From Epilithonimonas hispanica (GTDB lineage Bacteria; Bacteroidota; Bacteroidia; Flavobacteriales; Weeksellaceae), in NCBI RefSeq assembly GCF_003385395.1, contig NZ_QNUG01000015.1:1-64000 (forward strand): a stretch of DNA of 64,000 nt, read 5' to 3'. A model generated the notes under the pieces. The model made no database searches, was not told the DNA's origin, and worked only from the letters and a program-made list of their open reading frames with translations. The translations under genes were made by a program, and so were the position numbers. Positions 34,287 through 42,862 of the stretch are shown here, one piece after another. Numbering within the stretch: the stretch's first letter is position 1; every line of letters starts with the position of its first letter.

Positions 34287-34310
34287 TTAGAAGTAATTTT
34301 ACTAAACATA

Positions 34311-34340
34311 AAACCTCAGAACCTTTTCTGAGGTTTTTTT
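34311..34340 (+). terminator. Terminator of gapA
   Basis: AAACCTCAGA (34311-34320) and TCTGAGGTTT (34327-34336) form a 10-bp stem followed by T-rich sequence. Confidence 0.9.
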
Positions 34341-34359
34341 ATATTTTTAAAATGATAAA

Positions 34360-34960
34360 ATTCACAATTATTCTCTGAAGCAAATAACCATAACTTTATC
34401 TGAAAGGAAAAAAAAATTTACAACCACGTTTTAAAGACTCTAAACTCATTTCAGAAATTTTTGAGAAATAGGAAACGATATGCATCTAGTAGGATTTCCT
34501 AATGCAAAAGTTGGTTTTGAAAATTTTGAAAAATTCTCTCATTACTTTTATGATACTGATCAAGTTGTAAAAGATATTTATTTTTCACAATCATTTACAG
34601 GAATTTTAAAGCAAATCGAGACCTACATCAGAAATTGAAAATCTATAAAATGCTAAGAATTCGCTATAAAAACAAGAATAATTTATTCTTATGCTAGACT
34701 TCTATCAAGAAACATTATAAAAACTGGGATACCAAGAACCGAGGAGAGCCTATAAATTCTTGGGATATAGAAAACAAAAAACTGTTGCAAATATCAAAAA
34801 TAATTTTCAATAAAATCTGCGCAAAATTAGTCGGTAGAAAAAATAGAATAAAAAAAGGAGATAAGGATTAAATGAAAGTCTTTAATGACTATCTAAGTAT
34901 CATAAAAAATTCCAATTTCCTTTAGACACTAGCTAATTCAATAAAAACTCATAAACAAAA
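34360..34960 (+). other. 600-bp gap with fragments of decayed coding sequence
   Basis: No intact gene is seen. Protein-like stretches on the plus strand are: FKDSKLISEIFEK with a stop near 34468; a 50-codon frame from ATG 34480 (MHLVGFPNAKVGFENFEKF) to TGA at about 34636; MLDFYQETL from 34691; and, after a shift, KNWDTKNRGEPINSWDIENK continuing to a TAA at 34869-34871. The composition and consecutive broken frames suggest one or two dead genes. None is recognised. Confidence 0.45.
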
Positions 34961-34965
34961 TAATA

Positions 34966-34997
34966 TTGGATTTTGATTTTAAAATTCCGTATTTTTG
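34966..34997 (+). promoter_or_regulatory. Promoter of recA
   Basis: TTG (34966-34968) and TATTTTTG (34990-34997) are 21 bp apart. Transcription should start about 16 bases before the recA ATG. No LexA-type palindrome is visible, consistent with the absence of classical SOS in many Bacteroidota. Confidence 0.7.
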
Positions 34998-35016
34998 AGA
35001 ATAATTTTTTGAAATA

Positions 35017-36018
35017 ATGAGTACAGCTGACGATAAGAAAAAAGCATTACAATTGGTGCTTGAAAAACTAGATAAAACCTATGGTAAAGGAACTGTAATG
35101 ACTTTGGGAGAGGATTCTGTTGATACAACAATTGAAGTAATCCCTTCTGGTTCTTTGGGGATTGACCTTGCTTTAGGTGTAGGTGGATATCCTAGAGGAA
35201 GAATCATAGAAATCTATGGGCCAGAATCTTCTGGTAAAACAACCCTCACTCTTCACGCCATTGCAGAAGCTCAAAAAGCAGGAGGAATTGCAGCTTTTAT
35301 AGATGCCGAACATGCTTTTGACAGAAACTATGCAGCCAAATTAGGAATCGATTTAGAAAACCTAATTATTTCTCAACCAGACAATGGTGAGCAAGCTTTA
35401 GAAATTGCTGACAACCTAATCAGATCTGGAGCAATAGATATCGTAGTAATTGACTCTGTTGCCGCTCTTACACCAAAAGCAGAGATAGAAGGTGAAATGG
35501 GAGATTCTAAAATGGGACTTCATGCAAGATTGATGTCTCAAGCTCTTAGAAAATTGACAGCTACAATTAACAGAACAAAATGTACTGTCATTTTCATTAA
35601 TCAGCTTCGTGAAAAAATTGGAGTGATGTTTGGAAATCCTGAAACTACAACCGGAGGAAACGCACTTAAGTTCTATGCATCTGTAAGAATCGATATCAGA
35701 AAAGCAAGTGCACCTATCAAAAATGGAGACGAAGCTATTGGTAGTCGTGTGAAAGTAAAGGTGGTTAAAAATAAAGTTGCACCACCTTTCAAAATGGCAG
35801 AATTCGATATTATGTATGGAGAAGGAGTTTCCAAAGTTGGAGAGATCCTTGATACTGCTGTAGATCTTGCCGTAGTTAAGAAAAGCGGATCTTGGTTTAG
35901 CTACGAAGATACAAAACTAGGACAAGGACGTGACGCTGTAAAAGAAGTATTGAGAGATAACCCAGAATTATCGGAAGAAATTGAAGGTAAAATCAAAGAA
36001 ATCATCAAGAATAAGTAA
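35017..36018 (+). CDS. recA: Recombinase RecA
   Basis: RecA forms filaments on single-stranded DNA, promotes strand exchange and supports recombinational repair. The 333-residue protein has Walker [10 protein letters not shown] (about residues 68-76), IDAEHAFD, the Walker B region VVIDSVAAL, loop L1 [20 protein letters not shown] and loop L2 [22 protein letters not shown]. The C-terminus is short and ends in a lysine-rich segment with few acidic residues compared with E. coli RecA. It is monocistronic with its own promoter and terminator. Confidence 0.97.
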   Translation: MSTADDKKKALQLVLEKLDKTYGKGTVMTLGEDSVDTTIEVIPSGSLGIDLALGVGGYPRGRIIEIYGPESSGKTTLTLHAIAEAQKAGGIAAFIDAEHAFDRNYAAKLGIDLENLIISQPDNGEQALEIADNLIRSGAIDIVVIDSVAALTPKAEIEGEMGDSKMGLHARLMSQALRKLTATINRTKCTVIFINQLREKIGVMFGNPETTTGGNALKFYASVRIDIRKASAPIKNGDEAIGSRVKVKVVKNKVAPPFKMAEFDIMYGEGVSKVGEILDTAVDLAVVKKSGSWFSYEDTKLGQGRDAVKEVLRDNPELSEEIEGKIKEIIKNK

Positions 36019-36026
36019 TCAAAATA

Positions 36027-36052
36027 AAAGGCTGTGAATTATCACAGCCTTT
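36027..36052. terminator. Bidirectional terminator between recA and the barrel-protein gene
   Basis: AAAGGCTGTGA (36027-36037) and TCACAGCCTTT (36042-36052) form an 11-bp stem with flanking A and T runs, serving both convergent genes. Confidence 0.9.
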
Positions 36053-36056
36053 GTTT

Positions 36057-36734
36057 TTATTTGAAGAAGTAAGTTAAACCTAAGCTTAGAACATGCTCCG
36101 ATTTTTTCTTTTGTGTATTAGGATCCATCGTCCAAGTCTCTACAAGATTAGGATAAGTATTTGATAGTCCAATATCATATTTGAGTGCAATCTCTAGTTG
36201 TCTTTTATAGCTATAACCAATACCCGCACCGATTCCAAAATTGAAAGAATTGGCTTTTCCATTGATATCCGGGTAATCTGGATTTGTTACATTTGGATCA
36301 TAATATCCTCTTTCAGCTGGTGCGTTCTTTACTTTTTGACTAATCAAAAAATTAAATCTAGGTCCTACCAATCCATAAAACTCAGACTCTGCTTCAGAGA
36401 AATAAGCTTTAAAATTAAATGGAACACTCAAGTAATTGTTAGCATAAACTGCGTGCTCCCATCCAACTGTCTTTTCATATTTTCTGTCTCCTCCTTCGCC
36501 AGCTCCAAAATACAAAACTTCTGCCTGAATGTAAAATTGTTCATCAACACCTATTGGCACTTGTGCTGTAACTCCACCTAACACAGAGAACCTTGGCCCC
36601 GAAGGATGGTGAGCATTTATAACTCTAGAATATGTTCCTCCTGCAACGACACCAAACTCAGTAGATCTGAAATCAATTTGCGCTTGAGAAAAAAACGACA
36701 TTAACAATAAGGACCCAAAAAGGTTTTTTTTCAT
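36057..36734 (-). CDS. Outer-membrane beta-barrel protein (PorT-like family)
   Basis: The protein has about 225 residues. A signal peptide (MKKNLFGSLLLMSFFSQA) is cleaved before QIDFRS. The mature part consists of alternating amphipathic strands ending in aromatic residues, with glycine at turns (GVVAGGTYSRV, GIGAGIGYSYKRQLEIALKYD) and the final strand LSLGLTYFFK, typical of a small 8-strand barrel. Members are often annotated as outer membrane beta-barrel or PorT family. I chose the ATG at 36734 rather than 36767, because the signal peptide begins there and the upstream residues (MKRKIFIKTQV) do not form part of it. The function is unknown. Confidence 0.82.
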   Translation of the reverse strand: MKKNLFGSLLLMSFFSQAQIDFRSTEFGVVAGGTYSRVINAHHPSGPRFSVLGGVTAQVPIGVDEQFYIQAEVLYFGAGEGGDRKYEKTVGWEHAVYANNYLSVPFNFKAYFSEAESEFYGLVGPRFNFLISQKVKNAPAERGYYDPNVTNPDYPDINGKANSFNFGIGAGIGYSYKRQLEIALKYDIGLSNTYPNLVETWTMDPNTQKKKSEHVLSLGLTYFFK

Positions 36735-36774
36735 AACTTGTGTTTTTATAAATATTTTTCTTTTCAAATTTAAA

Positions 36775-36807
36775 TAAAAAAAATGAGAAGCCCAGAAGAG
36801 CTTCTCA
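36775..36807 (-). terminator. Terminator of sucD
   Basis: TGAGAAGC (36784-36791) and GCTTCTCA (36800-36807) form the stem, followed on the minus strand by eight T. Confidence 0.9.
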
Positions 36808-36840
36808 AAATATCTTTAAAAGTATTCTAACTAAAGAATT

Positions 36841-37713
36841 TTATGCTAAAACAGCAGCAACAGTTTTACCAATCTCTGCAGGAGAATCTACAACGTGGAT
36901 ACCGTTTTCTTTCATAATAGCCATTTTTGCTTGTGCAGTGTCATCAGCTCCTCCAACGATAGCTCCTGCGTGTCCCATTGTTCTACCTTTTGGAGCAGTT
37001 TGTCCAGCGATGAAACCTACAACTGGTTTTGTAGAACCACTAGCTTTGTACCATCTTGCAGCTTCAGCTTCTAGAGATCCTCCAATTTCTCCAATCATTA
37101 CAACAGCTTCTGTTTCTGGATCGTTGATAAACAATTCCAAAGCTTCTTTTGTAGTAGTTCCGATAATTGGATCTCCACCGATTCCGATAGCTGTAGAAAC
37201 ACCATAACCAGCTTTTACAACCTGATCAGCAGCTTCATAAGTCAAAGTTCCAGATTTTGAAACGATACCAACTTTTCCTTTTTTGAAAACGAAACCAGGC
37301 ATAATTCCGATTTTAGCTTCGTCTGAAGTGATGATACCAGGACAGTTTGGGCCGATCAAACGAACATCTCTGTCTTGGATATAATCCTTAACTTTTACCA
37401 TATCAGCAACAGGAATTCCTTCTGTGATACATACAATAACTTTGATTCCTGCTTCAGCAGCTTCCATTACAGCATCTGCAGCAAATGCAGGCGGAACGAA
37501 AATAATACTCACATTAGCACCCGCTTTTTCTACAGCTTCTGCAACTGAGTTGAAAACAGGTTTACCAAGGTGCTCAGTTCCTCCTTTTCCCGGAGTTACA
37601 CCACCAACAACGTTGGTTCCGTAATCGATCATTTGACCTGCGTGAAAAGTACCTTCGTTACCAGTAAATCCTTGTACGATAACTTTAGAATCTTTGTTTA
37701 CTAATACTGACAT
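36841..37713 (-). CDS. sucD: Succinate-CoA ligase, alpha subunit
   Basis: SucD is the CoA-binding alpha subunit that, with SucC, converts succinyl-CoA to succinate in the TCA cycle. Features are [21 protein letters not shown] at the N-terminus, the CoA-binding Rossmann fold, IGPNCPGII in the middle, and the phosphohistidine loop GHAGAIVGG near residue 250. The length of 290 is normal. The partner sucC is not in the window. A separate -7 box lies about 45 bases upstream, so it need not depend on the lpx genes. Confidence 0.96.
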   Translation of the reverse strand: MSVLVNKDSKVIVQGFTGNEGTFHAGQMIDYGTNVVGGVTPGKGGTEHLGKPVFNSVAEAVEKAGANVSIIFVPPAFAADAVMEAAEAGIKVIVCITEGIPVADMVKVKDYIQDRDVRLIGPNCPGIITSDEAKIGIMPGFVFKKGKVGIVSKSGTLTYEAADQVVKAGYGVSTAIGIGGDPIIGTTTKEALELFINDPETEAVVMIGEIGGSLEAEAARWYKASGSTKPVVGFIAGQTAPKGRTMGHAGAIVGGADDTAQAKMAIMKENGIHVVDSPAEIGKTVAAVLA

Positions 37714-37755
37714 TTTTTATTATTATTTATTGATTTTATAAACATTTGTTACTCG

Positions 37756-37763
37756 CAAAAATA
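37756..37763 (-). promoter_or_regulatory. Probable -7 box of sucD
   Basis: The minus strand reads TATTTTTG, predicting a leader of about 39 bases. No TTG at -33. Confidence 0.5.
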
Positions 37764-37822
37764 ACGATAATTATTCAGAATTTTCTTTATAAAATACTTT
37801 TTTTGAATATTAAAAATATGAT

Positions 37823-38725
37823 TTACTTCAGATTTTTGATTTTAACTTCTTTTCTAAGATACTGTTTGAACTCCTCCGCAATGGGACCAAAATAAGTACC
37901 TTTTTTCAAATCTCTATTAACACCGACTTTTGCAAGAAGTACTGTTCCTTTTTCGATTCTGACACCAGATGCCATCCCAACTTGCCCCCAAATTGTTACT
38001 TCATCTTCAATAATACAACATCCAGCAATTCCAGTTTGTGAAGCTATCAAACATCTTTTTCCAATAATTGTATCGTGTCCAATTTGGATTTGATTGTCTA
38101 AAACAGACCCTTCTCCAATGGTTGTAGAATCGGTAACACCTCTATCAATGGTACATCCATTCCCTATTTCAACATTATTTTCGATGATAACGTTCCCAAC
38201 AGAAATTAATCTATCAAAATTACCATTCAGTTTTCTGTAATAGAAAGCGTCGCCTCCTAAAACTGTATTAGCTTGAATAATAACATTATCTCCTATTACA
38301 GTTCTATCACCGATCACAACATTGGGGAAAATATGGCAATTTTTTCCAATTCTTACATCATTTCCAATAACAACAGATGGATGAATGGAAGTCCCGTCTC
38401 CTACTTCCAAATCGTGAAGTTCTTCTTTGAAATTTGAAATCCTTGTGAAGTGCGTATTGATTTTATTAAAATCACGAAAAGGATCATCTGAAACCAAAAG
38501 GGCTTTACCTTCTGGACATTCTACTTCTTTATCGATTAAGATGATTGTAGCAGCAGAATTGAGAGCCTTGTCATAGTATTTTGGATGGTTAACAAAAACT
38601 ATTTCTCCTGGTTTTATCATATGAATTTCATTGGTTCCTAGAACCGGAAAATTTTCGTCTCCGATATATTTTGCACCAATGATATCTGCAACAACTTTAA
38701 GTGTTTGAGGTTGATTGAAAGTCAT
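37823..38725 (-). CDS. Second LpxD-like acyltransferase (UDP-3-O-acylglucosamine N-acyltransferase paralogue)
   Basis: The 300-residue protein has an N-terminal uridine-binding LpxD domain (about residues 1-100, with [18 protein letters not shown]) and a left-handed beta helix made of hexapeptide repeats from about residue 110 ([20 protein letters not shown]). The catalytic histidine of LpxD is retained as H217 in [11 protein letters not shown], followed by SQTGIAGC. It is shorter than the lpxD at 41.8-42.8 kb (339 residues). It may acylate a different position or sugar, or use a different acyl donor; this is inference. It lies between efp and sucD, as I recall from other flavobacteria. Confidence 0.85.
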   Translation of the reverse strand: MTFNQPQTLKVVADIIGAKYIGDENFPVLGTNEIHMIKPGEIVFVNHPKYYDKALNSAATIILIDKEVECPEGKALLVSDDPFRDFNKINTHFTRISNFKEELHDLEVGDGTSIHPSVVIGNDVRIGKNCHIFPNVVIGDRTVIGDNVIIQANTVLGGDAFYYRKLNGNFDRLISVGNVIIENNVEIGNGCTIDRGVTDSTTIGEGSVLDNQIQIGHDTIIGKRCLIASQTGIAGCCIIEDEVTIWGQVGMASGVRIEKGTVLLAKVGVNRDLKKGTYFGPIAEEFKQYLRKEVKIKNLK

Positions 38726-38726
38726 A

Positions 38727-38757
38727 ACTAGATGTTAGAATTTAGACATTAGATTTG
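38727..38757. repeat. Family E repeat (copy 2)
   Basis: AGATGTTAGAATTTAGACAT resembles the inverse of the 27741-27783 units. It forms the leader of the LpxD paralogue. Confidence 0.5.
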
Positions 38758-38787
38758 GGTAAAATCGTCTTTATGAATACGAATCTG

Positions 38788-38855
38788 CAGCCCGACTTGA
38801 GTGGAGCTCTTTTTCTTTTTTGACAGAAAAAGAAAAAAGCGGGAACGGAAGGCGG
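38788..38855. repeat. Intergenic element family D (copy 2)
   Basis: GCAGCCCGACTTGAGTGGAG opens the element. A hairpin follows, in which CTTTTTCTTTTTT pairs with AAAAAGAAAAAAG, and it closes with CGGGAACGGAAGGCGG. The order of conserved blocks (CCCGA, GG, T-run, A-run, GCGG) and the orientation match copy 1 at 3128-3190. It lies between the efp terminator and the LpxD paralogue. Confidence 0.6.
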
Positions 38856-38897
38856 ATTAAGCTGCCCCAAATAAAAAATAATTGATCTAAAATAAAA

Positions 38898-38930
38898 ATG
38901 GAAGTTTGAAGATCAACTCCAGACTTCCAT
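38898..38930 (-). terminator. Terminator of efp (end of the lpx operon)
   Basis: ATGGAAGT (38898-38905) and ACTTCCAT (38923-38930) form the stem, followed on the minus strand by TTTTATTTTA. It separates efp from the LpxD paralogue. Confidence 0.8.
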
Positions 38931-38939
38931 CTTTTAATT

Positions 38940-39503
38940 TTATTTTACTCTTTCCAAGTAAGAGCCGTCTTCTGTGCTGATTTTAATTTTGTCACCTGGC
39001 TCGATGAACAATGGAACCATTACTCTTGCGCCTGTTTCTACGATTGCATTTTTCAAAGCGTTGGTAGCTGTATTTCCTTTAACCCCAGGATCAGCTTCGA
39101 TAACTTCTAAGTAAACTGACTGAGGAAGTTCCGCAGAAAGTGGCGTTTCATCAGCTTCTTTCAAGATGATTGTTACCTCTTCCCCTGCTTTCATCAAGTT
39201 AGAGTTCTCGATCATTTCTTTGTTAAGATAAAGCTGAGAGAAGTCCTCGTTATTCATGAAGTGGAATCCATTCTCATCATCATAAAGATATTGGAATTTT
39301 CTTGTGATTACCTTTACTTCATCAATTTTGTGACCTGCTGAAAAAGTATTATCAAGAACTTTTCCATTGGTTACAGATTTTAATTTTGTTCTTACGAAAG
39401 CAGGACCTTTACCTGGTTTTACGTGTAGAAACTCGATTACTTTGAAAATATCATTGCTGAATTCTATGCAAAGTCCTTTTCTGATATCGTTGCTTGTTGC
39501 CAT
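38940..39503 (-). CDS. efp: Elongation factor P
   Basis: EF-P relieves ribosome stalling at consecutive prolines. The 187-residue protein has the three beta-barrel domains of the family. The tip loop is HVKPGKGPAF, with Lys32 corresponding to E. coli Lys34, the residue that is beta-lysylated there; no modification gene is in the window. The C-terminus has the conserved GDKIKISTEDGSYLERV. It follows lpxA after 31 bases and is the last gene of the lpx transcript. Confidence 0.96.
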   Translation of the reverse strand: MATSNDIRKGLCIEFSNDIFKVIEFLHVKPGKGPAFVRTKLKSVTNGKVLDNTFSAGHKIDEVKVITRKFQYLYDDENGFHFMNNEDFSQLYLNKEMIENSNLMKAGEEVTIILKEADETPLSAELPQSVYLEVIEADPGVKGNTATNALKNAIVETGARVMVPLFIEPGDKIKISTEDGSYLERVK

Positions 39504-39534
39504 TAGTTATATATAAACTTGTAATTATTTTAAA

Positions 39535-40323
39535 TTATTCTTTTCCAGAACCATAACCTTTTACAATACCTCGAGGAGAATTCTGGATAAATGTAATGAT
39601 CTCATCTCTCTCCATTGTAGGTAGCATTTCTTTCTCAATGAATTCTATTGCTTGTGTGGTATTCATTTTCATTTGGAAAATAGCTCTGTAGATTTTTTGG
39701 ATTTCGAAGATTTTCTCATTAGTAAAACCTCTTCTTCTAAGTCCTACAGAATTGATACCCGCGTAAGAGATAGGTTCTCTTGCTACTTTAACATACGGTG
39801 GGATATCTTTTCTGATTAATGAACCACCGGAAATCATAGCATGTTTTCCAATTTTCCCAAATTGTTGAATTGCTGACAAACCTCCCATAACTGTGAAATC
39901 TCCTATTTCTACGTGCCCTGCAATTCCACAACCGTTGGCAATAATCACATTATTCCCAATGATACAGTCGTGAGCAACGTGAGAAGTCGCCATAATCAAG
40001 CAGTTCTCTCCTACTTTTGTATAGCCAAGTGCTTTTGTTCCTCGGTTGATGGTAACACATTCTCTAAGAGTTGTCCCGTCACCAATAATGGTTTGAGTAT
40101 CTTCTCCATCAAATTTAAGATCCTGTGGCACAGCCGAAATAACTGTTCCTGGAAAAATCTTACAATTTTTTCCGATTCTAGCGCCATCCATAATGGTGAC
40201 ATTAGATCCAATCCAAGTTCCTGCTCCTATAACTACGTCTGCTGCGATAGTACTGAACGGTTCTACGGTTACATTTTTACCAATTTTGGCACGTGGATCT
40301 ACTGCTGTTAGCTGATGAATCAT
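39535..40323 (-). CDS. lpxA: Acyl-[ACP]-UDP-N-acetylglucosamine O-acyltransferase
   Basis: LpxA adds a 3-hydroxyacyl chain to UDP-GlcNAc, the first step of lipid A synthesis. The 262-residue protein is a left-handed beta helix of hexapeptide repeats with the catalytic histidine in SHVAHDCIIGN, followed by a helical C-terminus (FTNEKIFEIQKIYRAIFQ). The key segment GGLSAIQQFGKIGKHAMISGGS sets the acyl-chain ruler; chain length is not predictable by eye. It starts 3 bases after the LpxC-FabZ stop, indicating tight coupling. Confidence 0.95.
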   Translation of the reverse strand: MIHQLTAVDPRAKIGKNVTVEPFSTIAADVVIGAGTWIGSNVTIMDGARIGKNCKIFPGTVISAVPQDLKFDGEDTQTIIGDGTTLRECVTINRGTKALGYTKVGENCLIMATSHVAHDCIIGNNVIIANGCGIAGHVEIGDFTVMGGLSAIQQFGKIGKHAMISGGSLIRKDIPPYVKVAREPISYAGINSVGLRRRGFTNEKIFEIQKIYRAIFQMKMNTTQAIEFIEKEMLPTMERDEIITFIQNSPRGIVKGYGSGKE

Positions 40324-40326
40324 AAA

Positions 40327-41721
40327 TTAAATTTTAGTTTTTGCAACTTGAGCCATCAGTTCTGCTTCAACAACAACACTGTCTCCAACATAACCATAAC
40401 CTTGCATATGTACAATTCCTCTTCTGATTGGTTCTATCAATTCTATCTTGAAAATAACCTGATCTCCTGGAACTACTTTTTTCTTGAACTTAACATTATC
40501 CATCTTTACAAAGTAAGTTGAATAATTCTCTGGATCTGGAACGTTTGCCAAAACCAATATACCTCCAACTTGTGCCATTGCCTCAATTTGTAAAACACCT
40601 GGCATTACTGGCTCTTTTGGGAAATGTCCTACGAAGAACGGTTCGTTCATAGTAACATTTTTAAGACCCACAACGTGAGTATCAGATAATTCTAAGATTT
40701 TATCTACCAACAAAAAGGGTGGTCTGTGTGGTAACAATCTCATAATTCCGTTGATATCGAAAACAGGCTCAGCCTTCAAATCAAAATCTGGAACATTTTT
40801 TCTTTTTTGCAATTTGTATTGTCTGTTTAGTTTTTTTGCAAACTGAGTGTTTACAAAGTGTCCTGGTTTATTAGCAATAACTCTACCTTTGATTCTAACT
40901 CCTACTAAAGCCAAATCACCAATTACATCAAGTAATTTATGACGAGCCGCTTCATTAGTATAATTAAGGGTTAAATTATCAAGAATACCGTTTGGACGGA
41001 TAGAAACTTCGTCTTTTCCGAAAGCAACTTTTAGTTTTTCAAGAGTTTCTGGCGTCAACTCTTTATCAACATACACAATGGCATTACTGATGTCACCACC
41101 TTTGATAAGATTGGCATCCAAAAGTTGCTCTAGTTCATGTAAAAAGCTGAATGTTCTAGCAGAAGCAATCTCATCCTTGAACTCAGAAAGATTTTTCATA
41201 CTAGCATTTTGAGTTCCCAAAACTTTGGTACCAAAATCTACCATTGTTGTAATCTCGTAATCATCAGCAGGGATGACAGTAATCTCAGAACCTGTAGAAG
41301 GGTCGATATAGTTCATTACTTCTTTGATCACAAGATATTCTCTAGGAAGCTCTTGTTCCTGAATGCCTACTTTTTCTATCGCTTCTACAAAAAATTTAGA
41401 AGAACCGTCCAAGATTGGCGGCTCTGCACTGTTCATTTCAAGAATTGCGTTATCAACGTCCATCCCGACCAAAGCTGCCAAAAGATGCTCGCAAGTATGG
41501 ATTTTAACGCCTAACTTCTCAAGAGTAGTTCCTCTTTCTGTAGTAGTTACGTAATTGACATCAGCCTCAACTTGAGGATGACCTTCTAGGTCTGTTCTTA
41601 CGAATACAAATCCAGTATTTTCTTTTGCTGGTTTGATTCTCAAATTAACCTCTTTTCCTGTGTGAAGACCTATTCCAGAAAGCTGGATTTCTTCTTTGAT
41701 TGTTTTTTGTTTATCACTCAT
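40327..41721 (-). CDS. lpxC/fabZ: LpxC-FabZ fusion: UDP-3-O-acyl-N-acetylglucosamine deacetylase / 3-hydroxyacyl-ACP dehydratase
   Basis: One polypeptide of 464 residues joins two enzymes. Residues about 1-310 are LpxC, the zinc deacetylase that commits UDP-acyl-GlcNAc to lipid A, with VKIHTCEHLLAAL (zinc histidine) and HKLLDVIGDLAL (zinc histidine and aspartate). Residues about 320-464 are FabZ, with LPHRPPFLLVDK and the catalytic GHFPKEPVMPGVLQIEAMAQ, which dehydrates 3-hydroxyacyl-ACP for fatty acid synthesis. Both domains compete for the 3-hydroxyacyl-ACP pool, so fusing them ties lipid A and phospholipid flux. The fusion is characteristic of Bacteroidota. Both active sites look intact. 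Confidence 0.95.
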   Translation of the reverse strand: MSDKQKTIKEEIQLSGIGLHTGKEVNLRIKPAKENTGFVFVRTDLEGHPQVEADVNYVTTTERGTTLEKLGVKIHTCEHLLAALVGMDVDNAILEMNSAEPPILDGSSKFFVEAIEKVGIQEQELPREYLVIKEVMNYIDPSTGSEITVIPADDYEITTMVDFGTKVLGTQNASMKNLSEFKDEIASARTFSFLHELEQLLDANLIKGGDISNAIVYVDKELTPETLEKLKVAFGKDEVSIRPNGILDNLTLNYTNEAARHKLLDVIGDLALVGVRIKGRVIANKPGHFVNTQFAKKLNRQYKLQKRKNVPDFDLKAEPVFDINGIMRLLPHRPPFLLVDKILELSDTHVVGLKNVTMNEPFFVGHFPKEPVMPGVLQIEAMAQVGGILVLANVPDPENYSTYFVKMDNVKFKKKVVPGDQVIFKIELIEPIRRGIVHMQGYGYVGDSVVVEAELMAQVAKTKI

Positions 41722-41769
41722 TGTAATAGTTTTGAGGCGGGAAGAACTATGTCTTGGCTCCTGATACCT

Positions 41770-42789
41770 TTACTCTGATTTTTTATTTTCTAAATCGTTT
41801 ATTCTTTTGACAATATCCGTAAAATTACGAAAATGTACATAGTTTCTTCTATAATCGCTGTAGTTGATTGCAGGCGAACCATAAAGCGTTTCTCCATCTT
41901 TTGCAGAAGAATTAACACCACTTTGAGCCTGAATCTTAACTTGATTTCCTATCTTGATATGACCTACAATTCCTACCTGTCCACCAATCTGATTCCAATC
42001 TCCGATAACGGTTGAACCGGCAATTCCTGCTTGTGAAGCTATTACATTGTTCTGACCTATTTTCACATTATGAGCAATTTGGATTAGATTATCAATCTTA
42101 GTTCCTTTTCCAATAATTGTAGAACCGATTGTTGCTCGGTCAATACTACAGTTAGAACCAATTTCTACATCATCTTCAATGATAACATTTCCTAATTGAG
42201 GAATTTTTTTGAAGCCATCAGCAGTCGGCTGGAAACCAAATCCATCTCCACCAACAACTGTATTGGAATGGATAACACAATTATCTCCAACGATACAATA
42301 ATCATATATTCTTGCGCCACTGTCAATTTTGCAGTTCTTTCCAATTTTTACTCCTTTTCCAATGTAAACGTGCGGAAAAATCTGTGTATTATCACCAATT
42401 TTAGCGTTCTCAGAAACATAAGTAAAAGCGCCGATGTAAACATCTTCGCCTACTTTCGCAGTTTCGTGGAAAAATGAACCAGCTTCTATCCCAGTTCTTC
42501 TGCCTTGCATCTCTTGATAAAGATTCATCAAAACCTGAAAAGAAAGATATGCATCTTCCACAGCAATAATCACAGGTCTGTAATCTCTGTCTTCCACAAG
42601 ATTTTCAGAAACGATTAAAACTGCACATTCTGTTTCGTCAATAAAATGAGAAAAACGACTTTGGCCAACGAAAGACAAATGTCCTTGTTCTCCATTTTCT
42701 ATAGGAGAAACTCCTGTAATAACAGTTTTTCCGTCACCAATGATTTTGCCGTTTATTAATTCTGCAATTTGTTCTGCGCTAAATTCCAT
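41770..42789 (-). CDS. lpxD: UDP-3-O-(3-hydroxyacyl)glucosamine N-acyltransferase
   Basis: LpxD transfers the N-linked 3-hydroxyacyl chain to UDP-3-O-acyl-glucosamine. The 339-residue protein has the N-terminal uridine-binding domain (MEFSAEQIAELINGKIIGDG) and hexapeptide repeats. The catalytic histidine is in NLIQIAHNVKIGQ, and SQAGIAGSTVIGDW follows. I use the ATG at 42789, since the TTG at 42798 lies inside the -7 box of the promoter. It heads the lpxD, lpxC-fabZ, lpxA, efp transcript, with gaps of 48, 3 and 31 bases. Confidence 0.95.
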   Translation of the reverse strand: MEFSAEQIAELINGKIIGDGKTVITGVSPIENGEQGHLSFVGQSRFSHFIDETECAVLIVSENLVEDRDYRPVIIAVEDAYLSFQVLMNLYQEMQGRRTGIEAGSFFHETAKVGEDVYIGAFTYVSENAKIGDNTQIFPHVYIGKGVKIGKNCKIDSGARIYDYCIVGDNCVIHSNTVVGGDGFGFQPTADGFKKIPQLGNVIIEDDVEIGSNCSIDRATIGSTIIGKGTKIDNLIQIAHNVKIGQNNVIASQAGIAGSTVIGDWNQIGGQVGIVGHIKIGNQVKIQAQSGVNSSAKDGETLYGSPAINYSDYRRNYVHFRNFTDIVKRINDLENKKSE

Positions 42790-42795
42790 AGTTTG

Positions 42796-42803
42796 CAAAG
42801 ATA
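42796..42803 (-). promoter_or_regulatory. -7 box of the lpx operon, next to the start codon
   Basis: The minus strand reads TATCTTTG and ends 6 bases before the lpxD ATG. The predicted mRNA begins about 3 bases before the start codon, so it is close to leaderless. The same box occurs at dusB (59461-59468). Confidence 0.55.
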
Positions 42804-42862
42804 AATATTTTATTAATTATCTTTTAATTTTTTATGACGAATCAAAGTTACTTTTACTTTAC

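Noticed and set aside
35017-36018. LexA-type SOS box before recA
   Set aside because: The region 34960-35016 shows a standard promoter but no palindrome resembling a known SOS operator.
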